In this document: piece by piece, positions 11,101 through 24,116 of the stretch | Numbering within the stretch: position 1 is the stretch's first letter | Layout: every line of letters begins with the position of its first letter | DNA from: Sinonovacula constricta | Taxonomy: Eukaryota; Mollusca; Bivalvia; Cardiida; Solecurtidae | NCBI GenBank assembly: GCA_007844125.1 | Contig: CM017556.1 | Coordinates: forward strand, 75,537,618-75,601,617 | Direction of reading: 5' to 3' | DNA: 64,000 bases | The notes under the pieces: generated by a model | Database searches by the model: none | What the model saw: the letters and a program-made list of their open reading frames with translations, nothing else | Told to the model about the DNA's origin: nothing | Translations under genes and position numbers: made by a program

Positions 11101-13265
11101 TGAAAAGTTCAGATCCATAGCTTGTCTTCATCGAGACAGACTTCTCCTTGCGGCCAGACGCCTGCCTGTTGCCTTTATTATTATTTTAACTAAGACGTGC
11201 ATCTAAATATGAGAGCGCACAAATCTCAGTAAACGATGCTCTGTTCTGTTCTGTTAAAAGAACTGACCGAAAAGTTAATTTTATCGTTATTTGTTAACTA
11301 GCAGAGTAGGTACAAATATACAAAACAAACTACATAAAGACCAGTTTCGAGGGAGTTAAACAAGTTTGCGAACGTTTTGATCTTATCTTCATTCTCTAAA
11401 TTCGATGATATTAGCCTTATTTTCAGTTTTCTTTTATTTCTGGCACTTTGACCAACTAACTGACATTTTAAGTGACTGCCCTATCTCTATTGACGGAAAT
11501 TTAGTAGGCGAAACGTCTAGGATTCGAGAGGACAGTCTCTTTGTAATGTTTATCGGGTAGGACATGTGAAACTTAAGTATGTTTTAATAAAATAGCCCCA
11601 AATACCCAACTGCAATGGTGCGCTGTTAAAAAAGTCAATAAACATAAGTGTTATAAACGTGCAAATTTGGGAGTTTTATAACCTCTGGTAACAGAACCAT
11701 TGTTACTTGGACGTAAACCCCAGATATCAATACAAGTACATAGGGCTTTAATGACAATAACTCAAGAAAAGTCAAATGCGTTGGCATGATTCGATTCGAA
11801 TGCAGCTTTGCCAGATATGTGATATCTTGATGCATGATCTCGGCTCAGATTGTTGCAACGTGAACATTTCTCTAGATATGCTGTCGCAATCATTACTTTG
11901 AAACCGTGCCATCAATTGAAGGTTTGCTATCAAGGCGTGGAGATGTCAATCCTTGAAAATAGTTCACAGCTGTGTCAGTGTAAATAAAATGTCGTTGTAC
12001 CATCGTTATGTCCCTCTGGCAGTCAGTCTAGCGACCCCAAACCCAGCGATGAGGACACATAAATGCTTGCTGAAAGGGTATCAAAAGAAGAAGAAAACAA
12101 CGTCAGATTAAGTACAGGCTGTGACAAATCCTTTTTGGTTTCTGGCAGGTATTTCCTCACTTCAAAACGAAAGTTAAAATAACTGTAATTGGATCTAATC
12201 TCACTAGACCGGAACTATAAAAATACATCCGAGTATATGAACGAGTTCGCCTGCATCTCCGGTAAAAGTATTTCGCAAAGGTGTTTTTCCCGCAAATAAT
12301 TCATCCGTTGTATTAGACAATGTTTAAGGTTAATGGAAAGTGCTTCTTATCTTTTATATTAAGCTTGGATGATTGTGATAAGGGTGATATCTTACATTCT
12401 GACATCTTGATTTCGAAGAATATGAAAATGTTCACATGTAAGATTGCCTTCTATTCATGTTTTTTAAGCCGACAGCTTAGCATACATCCACAATTTAAAC
12501 TGTATCCAAAGCCGAATGTAGCGGAATGTCTGATTTGATAAAACATATTGTCACATGCAGATTTCTCACCTGCAAACGACTTTATAGTTACAAATGTAAT
12601 GAATAAAATGTAACAAAACCCACAATAATGTACCTTTAATGGTGATCTCGTGATAGATGGTGGGGATAGTGCAGTAAATGGCAATAATACTTTAAGGCCA
12701 AATCAGTAGCATTAAATTTATTTTGCCACTTTAATTTCCTTTTTTTTTGTTGGTATATTTCTTGAGGGGTGTTAGAAAACAAAAATTGACAACGACCTGG
12801 AGTCGATGAACCGGAAGTTTGAGATAGCTTGATCGGATATCTCAGCGCATCTTTGCCTAATGGTCCGAGAACTAACAATGAAAGTCTCTCCGATGCAGCC
12901 TAAGGCAATCCGAATGATTTTAAGCGTGTAAAAGATTAGCGAATCTTATAAACAGTTTGAGATTAAATGGACAAATAAAACAAAAGTTTCATCGTGGAGG
13001 TATTTAACAATATGTAGAAGGTAGGCAGGACACGTTAGTAAACATTGTAACATTCAATCAGGGGGAAGTGAAGAACAAAACGGAGTGAAAGACAAATGTG
13101 TATGGTAACCAAGCTGAATTAGAGTGATGTTTTCTGCAGTTTTAAATAATAGTTTTCAAATCATATCCACCAGCATGATGTTTTAACATGTTTCTGGTGA
13201 GTATTCTTTCGGGCAAATATTGTCAACATATGCGGTTGAAACCATAAAGTATTAACGTTCTTTGG
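11101..13265. other. Unique A/T-rich DNA, no gene seen
   Basis: No open frame longer than 80 codons and no recognised repeat. Some unique pieces (for example 11820-12060 and 12760-12900) are of mixed composition but match nothing I recognise. Confidence 0.45.
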
Positions 13266-13661
13266 TTTTATAGGCGGTATTCAACAGTTTAGACCAAAAT
13301 ATTTTCATTAAACATCTTAACAAAATATTGTTACTTGAACAGATCTCGCAAAGGCTGTTATTGATATTCTTTACCTGTCTGAAAAGGTATACCATAACGT
13401 TACAATCATCATTAAAAACATGTACTTACTATCCGAGCCACGCTGCAGAGTTAGCCATTTTAAACTAAGAAAACCACGTGACCACTTATATTTTAGATCA
13501 CCCACGTCATCCGCTGTGACGTCGATGTCTATTTTTTGCAGCAATCCCATTTTTCCTATTTATAGGTTTGAAAAGAATGGACATTTTAATCGTTTATTAA
13601 CTATTTTTATTGTCCCAGAATTGAGATACTGTTAAATGGCCAAAGTTTAGACTTAACTTAA
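13266..13661 (-). mobile_element. Interspersed TIR element, copy A (interrupted at its 5' side)
   Basis: Member of the five-copy family described under copy D. The left edge carries the inverted terminus GGCGGTATTCAACAGTTTAG (13273 on), which matches the complement of copy D's right end. The inner block, read on the minus strand, holds 'catcgacgtcacagcggatgac', the GGTCACGTGGTTTTCTTAG-like block and 'gcgtggctcggatag', all in family order. Similarity continues through 'gattaaaatgtcc' and 'taacagtatctcaatt'. It fades where the 44-bp satellite starts at 13662, so the expected second terminus is missing. Confidence 0.75.
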
Positions 13662-14612
13662 GAGTTTTCAAACCGTGAGACAATTAAACATTGACTCCCT
13701 GTGCATAGTTTTCAAATCGCGAAACCACTAAACCCCGACTCCCTATGCATAGTTTTCAAAGCGCGAAACCACTAAACCCCGACTTCTTGTGCATAATTTT
13801 CAAACCGCGAGACAATTAAACATTGTCTCCCTGTGCATAGTTTTCAAACCGTAATACCACTATACCCTGACTCCCTGTGCATAGTTTTCAAACCGTAAGA
13901 CCACTAAACCCTGACTCCCTGTGCATAGTTTTCAATCCATAAGACCACTATACCCTGACTCCCTGTGCATAGTTTTCAAACCGTAAGACCACTATACCCT
14001 GACTCCCTGTGCATAGTTTTCAAACCGTAAGACCACTATACCCTGACTCCCTGTGCATAGTTTTCAAACCGTAAGACCACTATACCCTGACTCCCTGTGC
14101 ATAGTTTTCAAACTGTAAGACCACTATACCCTGACTCCCTGTGCATAGTTTTCAAACCGTAAGACCACTAAACCCTGACTTCCTGTAAAAAGTTTTCAAA
14201 CCGTGAGACCATTATACCCTGACTCCCTGTGCATAGTTTTCAAAGCACGAAACCAATTAACCCTTACTTCCTATGCAGAGTTTCAAACGGTGAAACCACT
14301 ATACCCTGACCCCCTGTGCATAGTTTTCAAACCGTAAGACCACTATACCCTGACATCCTGTGAAAAGTTTTTTAAACCTTGAGACCACTATATCCTGACT
14401 CCCTGTGCATAGTTTTCAAACCGTAAGACCACTATACCCTGACTCCTTGTGCATAATTTTCAATCCGTAAGACCACTATACCCTGACTCCCTGTGCATAG
14501 TTTTCAAACCGTAAGACCACTATACCTTGACTCCCTGTGCATAGTTTCAAACCGTAAGACCACTATACCCTGACTCCCTGTGCATAGTTTTCGAACCGTA
14601 AGGCCACTATGC
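13662..14612. repeat. Minisatellite array, 44-bp unit, about 21-22 copies
   Basis: The unit contains CTGTGCATAGTTTTCAAACC and GTAAGACCACTATACCCTGA. The word 'ccgtaag' recurs at 13981 and 14025, a spacing of 44 bp. Central copies are nearly identical, while the first few (13662-13860) and those around 14165-14390 are more diverged. The array directly abuts copy A of the interspersed element. Confidence 0.96.
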
Positions 14613-14935
14613 CCCAATCTTCAATCTTCTATATCTGTATACCCTGGCACCCTGTGCACAGTTTTCAATCTTTAATCTTCTATATCTGTATACCATGACA
14701 CCCTGTGCACAGTTTGCAATCTTCAATCTTCTATATCTGTATACCCTGACACCCTGTGCACAGTTTTCAAACTTCCGGACCATACATTGACTGCCTGTGC
14801 ACAATTTTGAATCGTAGAGACCTCTGTTTATAAGCTGCATGTGCACCGTCTGCATTCTTCTACACTTTTATTCCCTGATTGCCTGTGCGCAATTTTGAAT
14901 TGCAAAACCTCTATGCTGTGACTGTTTACGCACAG
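14613..14935. repeat. Edge of the 44-bp array with period shift to 51 bp, then decay
   Basis: From about 14613 the unit becomes 51 bp: 'cctgtg' recurs at 14651, 14702 and 14753. It gains the insert 'atcttctatatctgtata' while keeping 'ccctgtgcacagttttcaa'. Further right (to about 14935) only 'ctgtgca-caattttgaat' words remain. Because 51 is divisible by three, an 82-codon frame is open on the minus strand here. It is a repeat artefact. Confidence 0.9.
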
Positions 14936-15295
14936 AAGGTACGGGGAGCTACATCGTATTTCCGAGCTCTGAAATGACACTGTTGTTGACAAAGCGAAGC
15001 AAGAAGCGTGAAACCTTAATGAGATATTTTTCAATCAAATCAAAGTTTATTGAAAAGAAAGTGGGTGAGTGGCATCCTATAGTCGGTGATGAAATCTTAT
15101 ATTTGATTACTCTCTCATGCATCGACGCGTTCAATGAGATTCTGCCCAAACCGTGTCCTAACCCGTTCTTGTCGTCCACAGCCGTTTCAATGCATTGTCT
15201 TTTTATTGTCCATATGTATTTCAACACGAAATCCCAGCACAAATGCCACAGGTGTCTGACGGTAAATGTGACGATGAAGTCAGGACCATAGGTTC
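14936..15295. promoter_or_regulatory. Complex unique island open on both strands; candidate regulatory element
   Basis: Overlapping frames of 105 codons (plus, 14974-15291) and 97 codons (minus, 14949-15242) run through the same DNA with no protein resemblance. The sequence is unique and complex and includes a TCF/LEF-like 'atcaaag' with a forkhead-like 'gtttatt' at about 15036-15050. It could be a conserved non-coding element or an exon of an unknown gene. Neither can be shown here. Confidence 0.2.
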
Positions 15296-18009
15296 GTTCA
15301 TTCTAGAGGAGGATTCTCCAGCAGGCTAAGGTCTCGTACAATATGCTCTACTACCTGTAAACATGGTACAGCAGTAAAAATAGTTTTCACGGCTTTGCTT
15401 GTACTAGGATAATCGGAAATAAAAATAAATCAAATTTTACTTTACATAGACGTATGTATCATCTGTGAATGGGGCTGATGAGATTGGGTTTCCCTTTATT
15501 GGTTCGATCGATGGGTAATTAGGGTTTAGACACTTTGCTATCGTGGATCAAAAGCCACGTCTGTAACACGTCTGTAACACGTAGATATGCAAGTCAGGCC
15601 TGCTAAAACTTGTTTCTGCATTACCAAATATATCTGCCAACCCGCGGTTAATTCTGTCATTATTTGAAATAGACTTGGCACTGTTCCTGGTCACCCCGAC
15701 CCCCCTCACCGACAAACAATAGGTATAACCGTTTGAAGCAGCTATTTCGCATCAAGCCTTGCTGCCAAGTCTAAGAATTCACCATTTTTCTACTCATTTG
15801 CCCTTTTGTCAAGTTGATCTTATTTTCAATTAACGTATTTATATCATGATATTTATATTATGTTTACTATTTGCTAAAATAAATATCAGCACTAACGGGT
15901 GTAACATGCAAAACGTCGAAATTATCAAAGAAAAGCCAAAATGTTGGTCTGTTGTTTAGAAGAGAATAACTCACATTGTAGTCAAGTGTTCTGCTTTGCA
16001 CACCTTTTATTTCACCTTAATTTAATGTGTTGGGACATGAAACACGATACATACAACAATGAAGTTTAGTGAGAGGGGCTGCGACATTTCACTCAGATTC
16101 CCTGCCTACAGACAACGGAGTGCTGCCATAAATTAACTTAATTTGTTTCTTTCTTGTCACCCAGGGGCAACAGTCAAGCCTGAACTAACAAGGGTTTCCA
16201 GTTCCAATAGAACGATGATTAAGAGTGCTACAAACGGCAGCCTAGGCTATAAAGCTACCTCAAAGATACAGCAGATAGAATTTTGTAAAGCGCTCTCTAC
16301 AGGTATAATACGTATATATTCTTGAGACAAATCATTTGCGCATTGCCAAAATTGAATTCGATTTACAAAACTTTTAACACAAGTTCTCACACATTAAACT
16401 AATTCTTCGCAGTGCAAATCTTATGCCGTAATACAAATAAAATGTATTTCCATCGTCTCTTCGTCAATTGAAAAAAAAAACATTAGTCTTTCTATCAAAG
16501 ACTCTTCTAACAAGCAGAATATTTGACACCGATGTAAATAATGTCAATTCTATATGTGGGACTTCGTCGTCGACAAAGCGTAGTCAGAATTGGCGGTAGG
16601 TCCGAGATAAACAACAAAGAGATGATGCTTTCAACCCACCCAGGTGTGAGCGATGAAATGCGACACTAGCCGGGCCGACTTTAGGGCCCGTCTCCACTCC
16701 GGCTCCCCGGACCGGGCCCTACTGGGCCTTCCAGCGATCGTATCTGGTCCGGACAGCTGATCCACATCTCAACAAGAAACTTGCCTCAAACGCCATTACG
16801 TAAATGACAAGTGTTCCATCAACATCTTCACACTTGTATAATAACCAGGTTGGGAGCTTGTAATTGTGTTAAATGTTTATCTCCCCAAATCAGTAGTGCT
16901 TTCCTGTAGTTTATGACCGCGAGGCTGGCACGACACAATGGCAGCAGCCAAGCGAATCTATATGAGCCGGGACTTCATCTGGAGACAGAGAGGACTCTCT
17001 CCCGCCGTTGACAAAAGGAGCGCATGTCGGCCTAAAAGATAAGATGTGTTCACGTTACCACGACAACCCAAGCAGCATGGCTTTATAGGTGGTACCCGGT
17101 GTTTGTGTCGTCTTTTCAGCGACCGGGTAATGGTGTTATAAATAAACAAACGCCGGGTCAAAGCGCACTTTGTCAGGTCGTTAATTTAAAGTCATCTGAT
17201 GTTTTATACAATAAACATTGTTAGAATTCAATGGTAGCACTGGTTATTATTACATAAACATCTCAGAATCAGAACTTCTCCCATCGATGCATCGTATCAG
17301 TTGGCAGCGTCACTTCAACTTTTATTTCTTACGCGAAAACAATTCACGCTTTTTGACACGATAAAAAGGGCGAAGTGACACGAATTTAGACGTACAAAAG
17401 AAAAAAATCCAAATCGATAGAAAGCGCTTCTGGTCCACGTGATTACACCAACGGTTGGTGAAATTAATTGGTCCAGAAAACGGATGTGCATTGGCATTCA
17501 ACAAACAATTAATACTGACATCGCACGTTTTGGCCTGATATATAAGAATTACTCACTTTTTTTACTTTACTTATATGAAGTTAATATGCAGTTTAGTATT
17601 AATATGGTATATTCAAAGAACGACACAATTGGCGTTGCTAATGTTTTAAGTGTACAAGTACTATAAACAATTATTTTAACAATGAAAGTGTATGGCGCAA
17701 TTTTCTCATCCATTGACATACATTATGAAGCATTTAGTCGTTCTTTCTTCTTTAATAACAAAAGAACATCATTCTGTAAGAATAAACAGTAGTTTTACAA
17801 CAGCTAAAATGATTTTCATTAACATTGGTCAGTAGAAAGTCTGACTGTTCAGCGGGATGGTATCAAACTTGAAACTAATTTTTTAACAACATGTACAATT
17901 AAAAAGAGATTCGCAAACTTACAAGGGACCATGGTTATGTTATTCGTATACATGTAATTAGAAGGAAAGCGTTCGTGGTGATAAATATAACAGATCAATA
18001 ATAATTTAA
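15296..18009. other. Unique DNA with a short G/C-rich patch, no gene seen
   Basis: At about 16665-16750 there is a compact G/C-rich patch (repeated CCGG and GGGCCC words) that is unusual for the window. At 16938 an ATG in a fair context opens a 34-codon frame (starts MAAAKRIYMSRDF) that ends without a splice donor, so I do not call it a gene. Nothing else was recognised. Confidence 0.4.
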
Positions 18010-18028
18010 GCCAGCCAGCCAGCCAGCC

Positions 18029-18071
<43 letters not shown>

Positions 18072-18104
18072 GGGACAGACAGACAGAGAAACAGACAGGC
18101 AAGC
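18010..18104. repeat. Microsatellite (CCAG)n then (ACAG)n
   Basis: Pure tetranucleotide runs: about five CCAG followed by about twelve ACAG, then interrupted copies to about 18104. Confidence 0.97.
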
Positions 18105-18501
18105 CTTTGTAATATAGACTCCCAAAATACAATACAAATTAGTATACAGATGTGTTGTGTCCAAAGTATTTCACAAAATATTGACGGAATTCTTAATCTC
18201 AGAAATTCTTTGCAATGACATAAATATAAAAACGGATGCGAGATTCCTTACTTTAAATTCAGTTGTAGTTTTCATTAGATTATAAAAAAAAACATTACTA
18301 TAATGAGTTTTATTATATACGAGTTACAAAGATACTTATCTGGAGCTGCATACTATTTATATATTGTAGTAGCACTTATAGTAAATATTATAGTTTTTAT
18401 GCAAAGTAGTACGTTTGATTTTTTTGGTTATTTCATTTCTCCTTTATTCACAGGGAACAACAGGCTCATCCTGAGAAAGAAAAAGATCAATGCGCATGAG
18501 T

Positions 18502-18505
<4 letters not shown>

Positions 18506-18590
<85 letters not shown>
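18506..18590. repeat. Microsatellite (AT)n, about 42 repeats
   Basis: An uninterrupted AT dinucleotide run. It produces artefactual Tyr-Ile frames. Confidence 0.98.
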
Positions 18591-18595
<5 letters not shown>

Positions 18596-21100
18596 CTGCA
18601 AATAAATTATTTTATAATGAAATAAACTCAAATGTATACAAATACACACAACTAAACTTAATTCCATTTATATGTCGAAGCGACGGAAACTGTAAGTCTC
18701 AACCAAACATCTAAGTGCAGCGGCGCTATAACAATGTTCAGCACCTGCGGCCACCTTTATATTACAGTAATCGAGCGTGAAACTCTCCTCACCAACCCGG
18801 TTCACAGTAATGTGTGCTGAATCGATGGAACGGCGAGTGTGATTCCTTCTTTATATGTGATATTTAGATATTCGAACACCTTTTGACTCCCAGGTCCGAA
18901 CTTGCAGATCAAATGCTGCAGGCCAAAACTGAGAACATAGATGCACCAATAATCGCTTAAAAAGAGACGCTTGATTTCTTTAATACATTTCAAATTATAC
19001 GATTGATTGATTGATTGATTGAATATACCGCTGGAAATATTATGATACATTCTTTATACTTAGGATTTTAGAACAACCATTTACTTCCAGGCCAAAAATT
19101 TCAAGCAGTGTCTATGAAAATAAAATGTTGGCCCACAATCATAGAGAGATTATTTGTTAGAAGAGTGTCGCCAATGAGTTCCTGTTGACTTTCAGTGCAA
19201 AGACTCTAGTTAGAATATCTAGCTGTCCGGAATATAACCATACTGAATTGTATCGTTTGAAGGACTTATTCAACGGATAGTATGCTATTTCCTTAAAAAG
19301 CTCAACCTCTAACATTAATATTAGAACTTCTAATATTTTACAACTTCTGACATGCTGACAAAACATTCACACAGCTGTTTTGTGTAAACTGTCTGAAGCC
19401 TTTAAGTCACCATGTGCTTGATTACATGAAAGAAAGGAAATGATCCCATCTTTGCATCGCTGATAAAGTGTGTCCTTACGTTAACTTGCAATCAATCCTT
19501 TAAGTCCGATGGATAAGGTACCTGAACAGCATAGAACACGGTCCAGTAACATAATTGCCGGCGGACATTTGTGCTTTTGATAGTTTGCAATGGTTCCACT
19601 TTAACAGATTGCCCACAACATCCAACACCTTGCGTCAAATGAAACGGGTACAGTAACACTCTGAAATCGTGTCTTAAAATAAAAACTGCTGTCCTGCAGA
19701 CAAACAGGAACTGCACTAATAAGGAATGTTCTCGTCTGTTTCCATATATATACTTTATTAGTACTAGCATGTACTTGTATTTGAATTAAACTAATAATGT
19801 TTGTCCAGAAATTACAGTCGCTACTCCCCTGTTTCAAGAAAAGGGTTGCATTTACTTCTGAAAGATGGTCCTGAAGTATTGTCTTTCTTGGCACCCTTGC
19901 TGTATTGGACCAAGACAACTTGGAATACAAGGAATCATGTATTCGCCCAATCACGCAGTACATTAGTACAGTCTACTACTGTTTTAACTGACATTTACAT
20001 TTCACTACAGTTCAATGTCAAGTTCATAAAACGAGAATGAGCCGCAAACAATGAGCCAAAGCTGTATTACAATAATAAATTAGGACGTTCTAAATTTAGT
20101 CTGAATAAGTGAATAAGTCTGTGATTTAATTTAGTTAATTCCCAAACCCATTGTAGAAATAATTTATCTTTTCTCTTTTATCACTTTCTTGTTTTCTAGG
20201 GTTATAACAAATGCGAGATGCTCTTCTATTGAGATAGATAGGGGTTTAACGACGATTAAGTTCAAAGGAACTCATTGTCTTACATCAAGTAATTAGCCTT
20301 TATTACCCCAAGCTTCAAAACTACATGCAAACGCTGCACCTCGCTGGGTTCTTCTTAAGTAAAACACAACATTTCATGTTGCCGTTTTTTGCGCGTTTAA
20401 AGCACGCTATTTGACCTTCCATGCTTTAATGTGTTTGGAAGAAAAATAACTAGTGAATTTCTGAAATTTCTCTTGAGCCTATCATGAATTTTCACACTTT
20501 TAACAAGAAACAAACACTTACATGCACTTGACGGAATATATTATACAGGTTTTTGTTTAAAACAACATATCAAAGCCTAGTGAAAGTACAATTGGCCATA
20601 GCTGTCCATATATAGGGTCATTGGTTATGTTGATATTCATTAGAAATAGAGACAAAAATATAAAATAATCTTGAATCTGTATGTGCTCTATTTTCTTTTT
20701 TTTTGCAAAACGGTTGATTAAATTTTGGTAACATTAAGAATTAAGATATTTTAAATGTAGTAAATACAGTAAATGCAAGTATTCTGAGTAAAAAGTAGCA
20801 ATTTGTGTGAGGTTTATTCATATGTTATTTTGTTAGGAAGGAAACACCAGATGGAACGACTTATGAAAATAAATTTTGTAACCTTACTTATATTAACTTA
20901 TTTACTTATTTCAGCTTTGTTATGTTTTATAATGAGCTGGGTTAATTGTACTACTATAAAGCATTTCTAATCACTCCAAAACCATATAAACAGCAGTTTC
21001 TCGGCAATAGTATTGTTATGTTATTTATCTTTGTCTATTTGAACGATCGTCGTTTAAACTGTTACACTTGATTCAGTGTCACATTTGCTCTTGTTAGAAA
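18591..21100. other. Unique DNA with a TTGA microsatellite and a short palindrome
   Basis: (GATT)n lies at about 19001-19021. A perfect 21-bp palindrome, AATATTAGAA-C-TTCTAATATT, is at 19317-19337. Frames of 79-120 codons overlap on both strands at 19492-20040 without any family resemblance. No gene is called. Confidence 0.45.
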
Positions 21101-21480
21101 GGCTGTTTATCTTGATCCATCATACTGACGCTTAAGAAGAAGACGATGAGCAGCAAGTTTGTGAAAAAAAATCCCACAGAGTGTTTTTCCTGCTTTAAGT
21201 GCGCTTCTATTAATCAAAATTGCGTTGATTGACAGTTGGCATGTCAATGGCCGAATTATTTCATTTTATTATTTTAACACATCGTGCATCGATCCGCCGC
21301 TGAGAGATCATGCATATAATTATGACGAATTCACATTTAATTGTTGACAGACGCTGAAAAGACGACCTGACATAACGTAGTTCAATTATGCAAAGCTTCG
21401 ATGCTTCTTGCGCTTAATTGTGGCCTCTCTGTACCTGCAGTTACTGCTGTTCGTTCACTCATAGTGTGGAAATATCCAAA
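21101..21480. promoter_or_regulatory. Candidate enhancer with PBX/MEIS-type site
   Basis: A unique complex stretch holding TGATTGACAG at 21226-21235, the known composite motif for PBX and MEIS/PREP homeodomain proteins. It is preceded by an inverted half-site AATCAA (about 21213) and followed by a second TGTCA (about 21242). A/T-core homeodomain and octamer-like words ('taattatgac', 'caattatgcaaag') occur at 21315-21400. No open frame is convincing. The motif is seen directly; the enhancer role is inference. Confidence 0.3.
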
Positions 21481-21530
21481 TGATCGAGTTGGCAATAAGG
21501 TACCCGTTCGAACTGCTTGTTATAGTCTTT

Positions 21531-21536
21531 AATAAT

Positions 21537-21600
<64 letters not shown>

Positions 21601-21653
21601 TATTATTATTATTATTATTATTATTAATAATTTTTAATTATTATTATTATTAT
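21531..21653. repeat. Microsatellite (AAT)n joined head-on to (ATT)n
   Basis: A run of about 20 AAT/TAA triplets (to about 21600) flips into ATT/TTA triplets (about 21600-21650). This forms a self-complementary hairpin-prone block. Confidence 0.97.
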
Positions 21654-23631
21654 CTACTAATAAAACAGCAGATGATTCTGCGAACATGTGGTCAAAATGT
21701 AAATTGATGTAACCAATATGTCAACAAACCTTGATTTTTTTCTTTAAACTAGTCCTTTTAGAATATGTGAGAGAAGAAAACATATAAATATACCAGCTCT
21801 TTTTTGTTTTTGTACAACTTTTTCTTATTCTGTACTTTATTTTGCGGTTGCATGAGCCTCCTCGTTTGACAGTCCAATGTGTGTGTTTCCGAGCTAGTCT
21901 TCAGAAGTTGCCGCAGGTCCTTCCGCCGAACTGTCAAAGCGTTAAATAGTTTGCACTCTGACCTCTAGAGCAGTTATTCCATTTCTGCCGGCTGAAATCT
22001 GAAGTTCCCCGTCTAATTGTCTAAGTGGTCAGTGCACGTAGGGAAGTGGACATGGATCTGACACAGGGTAATGCGCCGTCACCAGATCGCAGAGGAGGGC
22101 TTTATCCTGACACCGCCTCAGGTGATCACGTTCACGTGATGCCAAGGGAGACTTTGCGTGAAATGAATAGCAATTTCTCATTGGTGTCAACAACAACCTG
22201 TGTCCATAATAGGCCATTGAATTTTTTGGGAGGGACTTTTGATAGCATATATGTTCGATGCTAGAATGAAGATGGTATCACTTAATTAACTTTTAAAATG
22301 ACATCTGTGTTCGACTACGCGATGAAAAAAAAAAATGACAATTTTCTGATTGCCGGTGTTTTCACACGCACATCCTGTTGAAATTTTACACCGTTAAAAA
22401 TAGATAACGACGTATGATAATAACGTAATATTAAAAATACGTCTGTAACATATTTTACCGGGATTCTGGACACTGATTATCATCTTATCTTTCATAAATA
22501 TACAGCAGTAGAAGCGCCCAAGATGGCAATCTTTTTCTAGATTGAGTACAGTATACGTTCTCGTACATCGTGTCATTATATGTAAAACGATGCCCAACTT
22601 GCCCAGATCCTATAATTCACTTTAAGACAAAACTTCGTTAAATCCTTTATGCCTTATTTTGTTTTTATATCGCTGTAGTCATCGTTGTTGTCAGTTTACT
22701 TGACTTTATTTAGCCCAGTCGTTCTGTCCTGATGTACGGCCATCTTGTCTTCGTCCTTTTTAAGACCTATATACCATTTAGCGGTTAGATTCAAATGAAA
22801 GGCATCATACTTTCTTGATTTATAGTTTTTTTTTATCTGAAGTATGGCTCATTGTATATTACATTTTCCTTAATTAACATTACGTAAACATACATCAATG
22901 ATTTGGCATTATTCGATTGCCACCTGGATAGAAGTGGCCAATTGTTTATAGCTGAACCCTAAAATATCGTCTGGATAATTTCACATCTATGGATAAGTCA
23001 TACCGCCATTTGGATCAAGATTGGTCAAGATTCAACAGATGAGCCGAGCAGCAGCATATGTCTGTGACATATATTGTGTATCTTGTCTGTTTGCCAGTAC
23101 ATCAGGAAATTATAATTACACATATTACTTCCTTTCTCGTGTTTCATACAGCAAAAAAGCTGCCTTAACAGGTAAGAGATTTGTAAATGTGTGAAAAATG
23201 TTCCAAGTTTCAAGCAGTTGTGAAACTAAGGTAACTTTTATGTTTTTGGTTATTTAATTATTATTTATTATTTTTATGCTCATATATTGCAAAGCCGGCT
23301 CCACTGTCGGAGTTATATTCTGAATTAGCAAATGATGGAAAAAAGTGTGTAAGCCGACAACCTTTGATCTAATTATGCTTGTTAATATTGTTGTCAAAAA
23401 GCAGCATATATGCAAATAAAGTTATTACTTATTTTTTTCATGGCAAAATTACATTGTCACTTTATGAGATATATTCGAGTGGCACCATGATGATGTACAT
23501 GCTTTAATGTACATAACATATGCATGTATATTCATAATCAATATATTTGTAAAATAAACCAAGATATTTGATGTACTATATATATACGCATATATACAAT
23601 ACAGTAAATGTTAAATATCCGACGATATTAC
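21654..23631. other. Unique DNA, no gene seen
   Basis: A slightly G/C-richer patch at 21850-22250 includes the near-palindrome 'tgatcacgttcacgtgatgcc' (about 22122) with an E-box CACGTG. A 79-codon frame there resembles nothing known. The rest is A/T-rich and featureless. Confidence 0.4.
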
Positions 23632-23720
23632 AGTCACCAGCGATTTGAACCCGTGACCTTTGCCCATGGCCGCTGCTGTTGTACATCGTGGAGCCAGAAG
23701 GCGGGGTCACGTGACTCGGT
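23632..23720 (-). repeat. tRNA-derived (SINE-like) fragment
   Basis: On the minus strand, a box-B-like GGGTTCAAATCG (complement of 23641-23652) follows an anticodon-arm-like stretch 'ggccatgggcaaaggtcacggg'. Box A is not convincing. The arrangement is typical of eroded SINE heads. Confidence 0.35.
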
Positions 23721-24116
23721 TAAGGTCGTTTTATGGCCGTTTTCCGCTCTATGCGGAGTCTCAAGCGCCCCCAAATCGGTATAAACCCGGCCATTTATGA
23801 GCCCGACTGTTACAACTTGCACAAACATATCCTACTCTCAATGTGCCGTATATGGCGAATTTAACGCATGCGCGCTCTTGTATTGTCGTCTGTTAAATAG
23901 ACTACACTTTTATGTGGATATGTAGTCGTGAAGTTAAGATAAATACCACATTAAAATTTCATCCCAGCCATATCAAACCGCTTCATCATACATCGCCCGT
24001 TTCAACGAACCCAAGGTGTCACTAACTTTTATTGTTAGGTTTCCCATACCAGGTCCCTAGTACTCAAGACGACATTTTAGACTTCTGGTCTTATATCAAG
24101 GACAATTAAAATACTT

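Noticed and set aside
16660..16755. CpG-island promoter
   Set aside because: Too short (under 100 bp) and no start site or gene follows; noted only as a G/C-rich patch.
16938..17042. 34-codon frame MAAAKRIYMSRDF as a first exon
   Set aside because: Ends in a stop with no plausible donor inside; nothing recognisable.
17084..17110. TATAGGTGGTACCCGGTGTTTG as a sixth terminus of the interspersed element
   Set aside because: The terminus-like word is not followed by any of the internal family blocks.
19492..20040. Overlapping 79-120 codon frames on both strands
   Set aside because: No protein family resemblance, and both strands are open, so there is no directional support.
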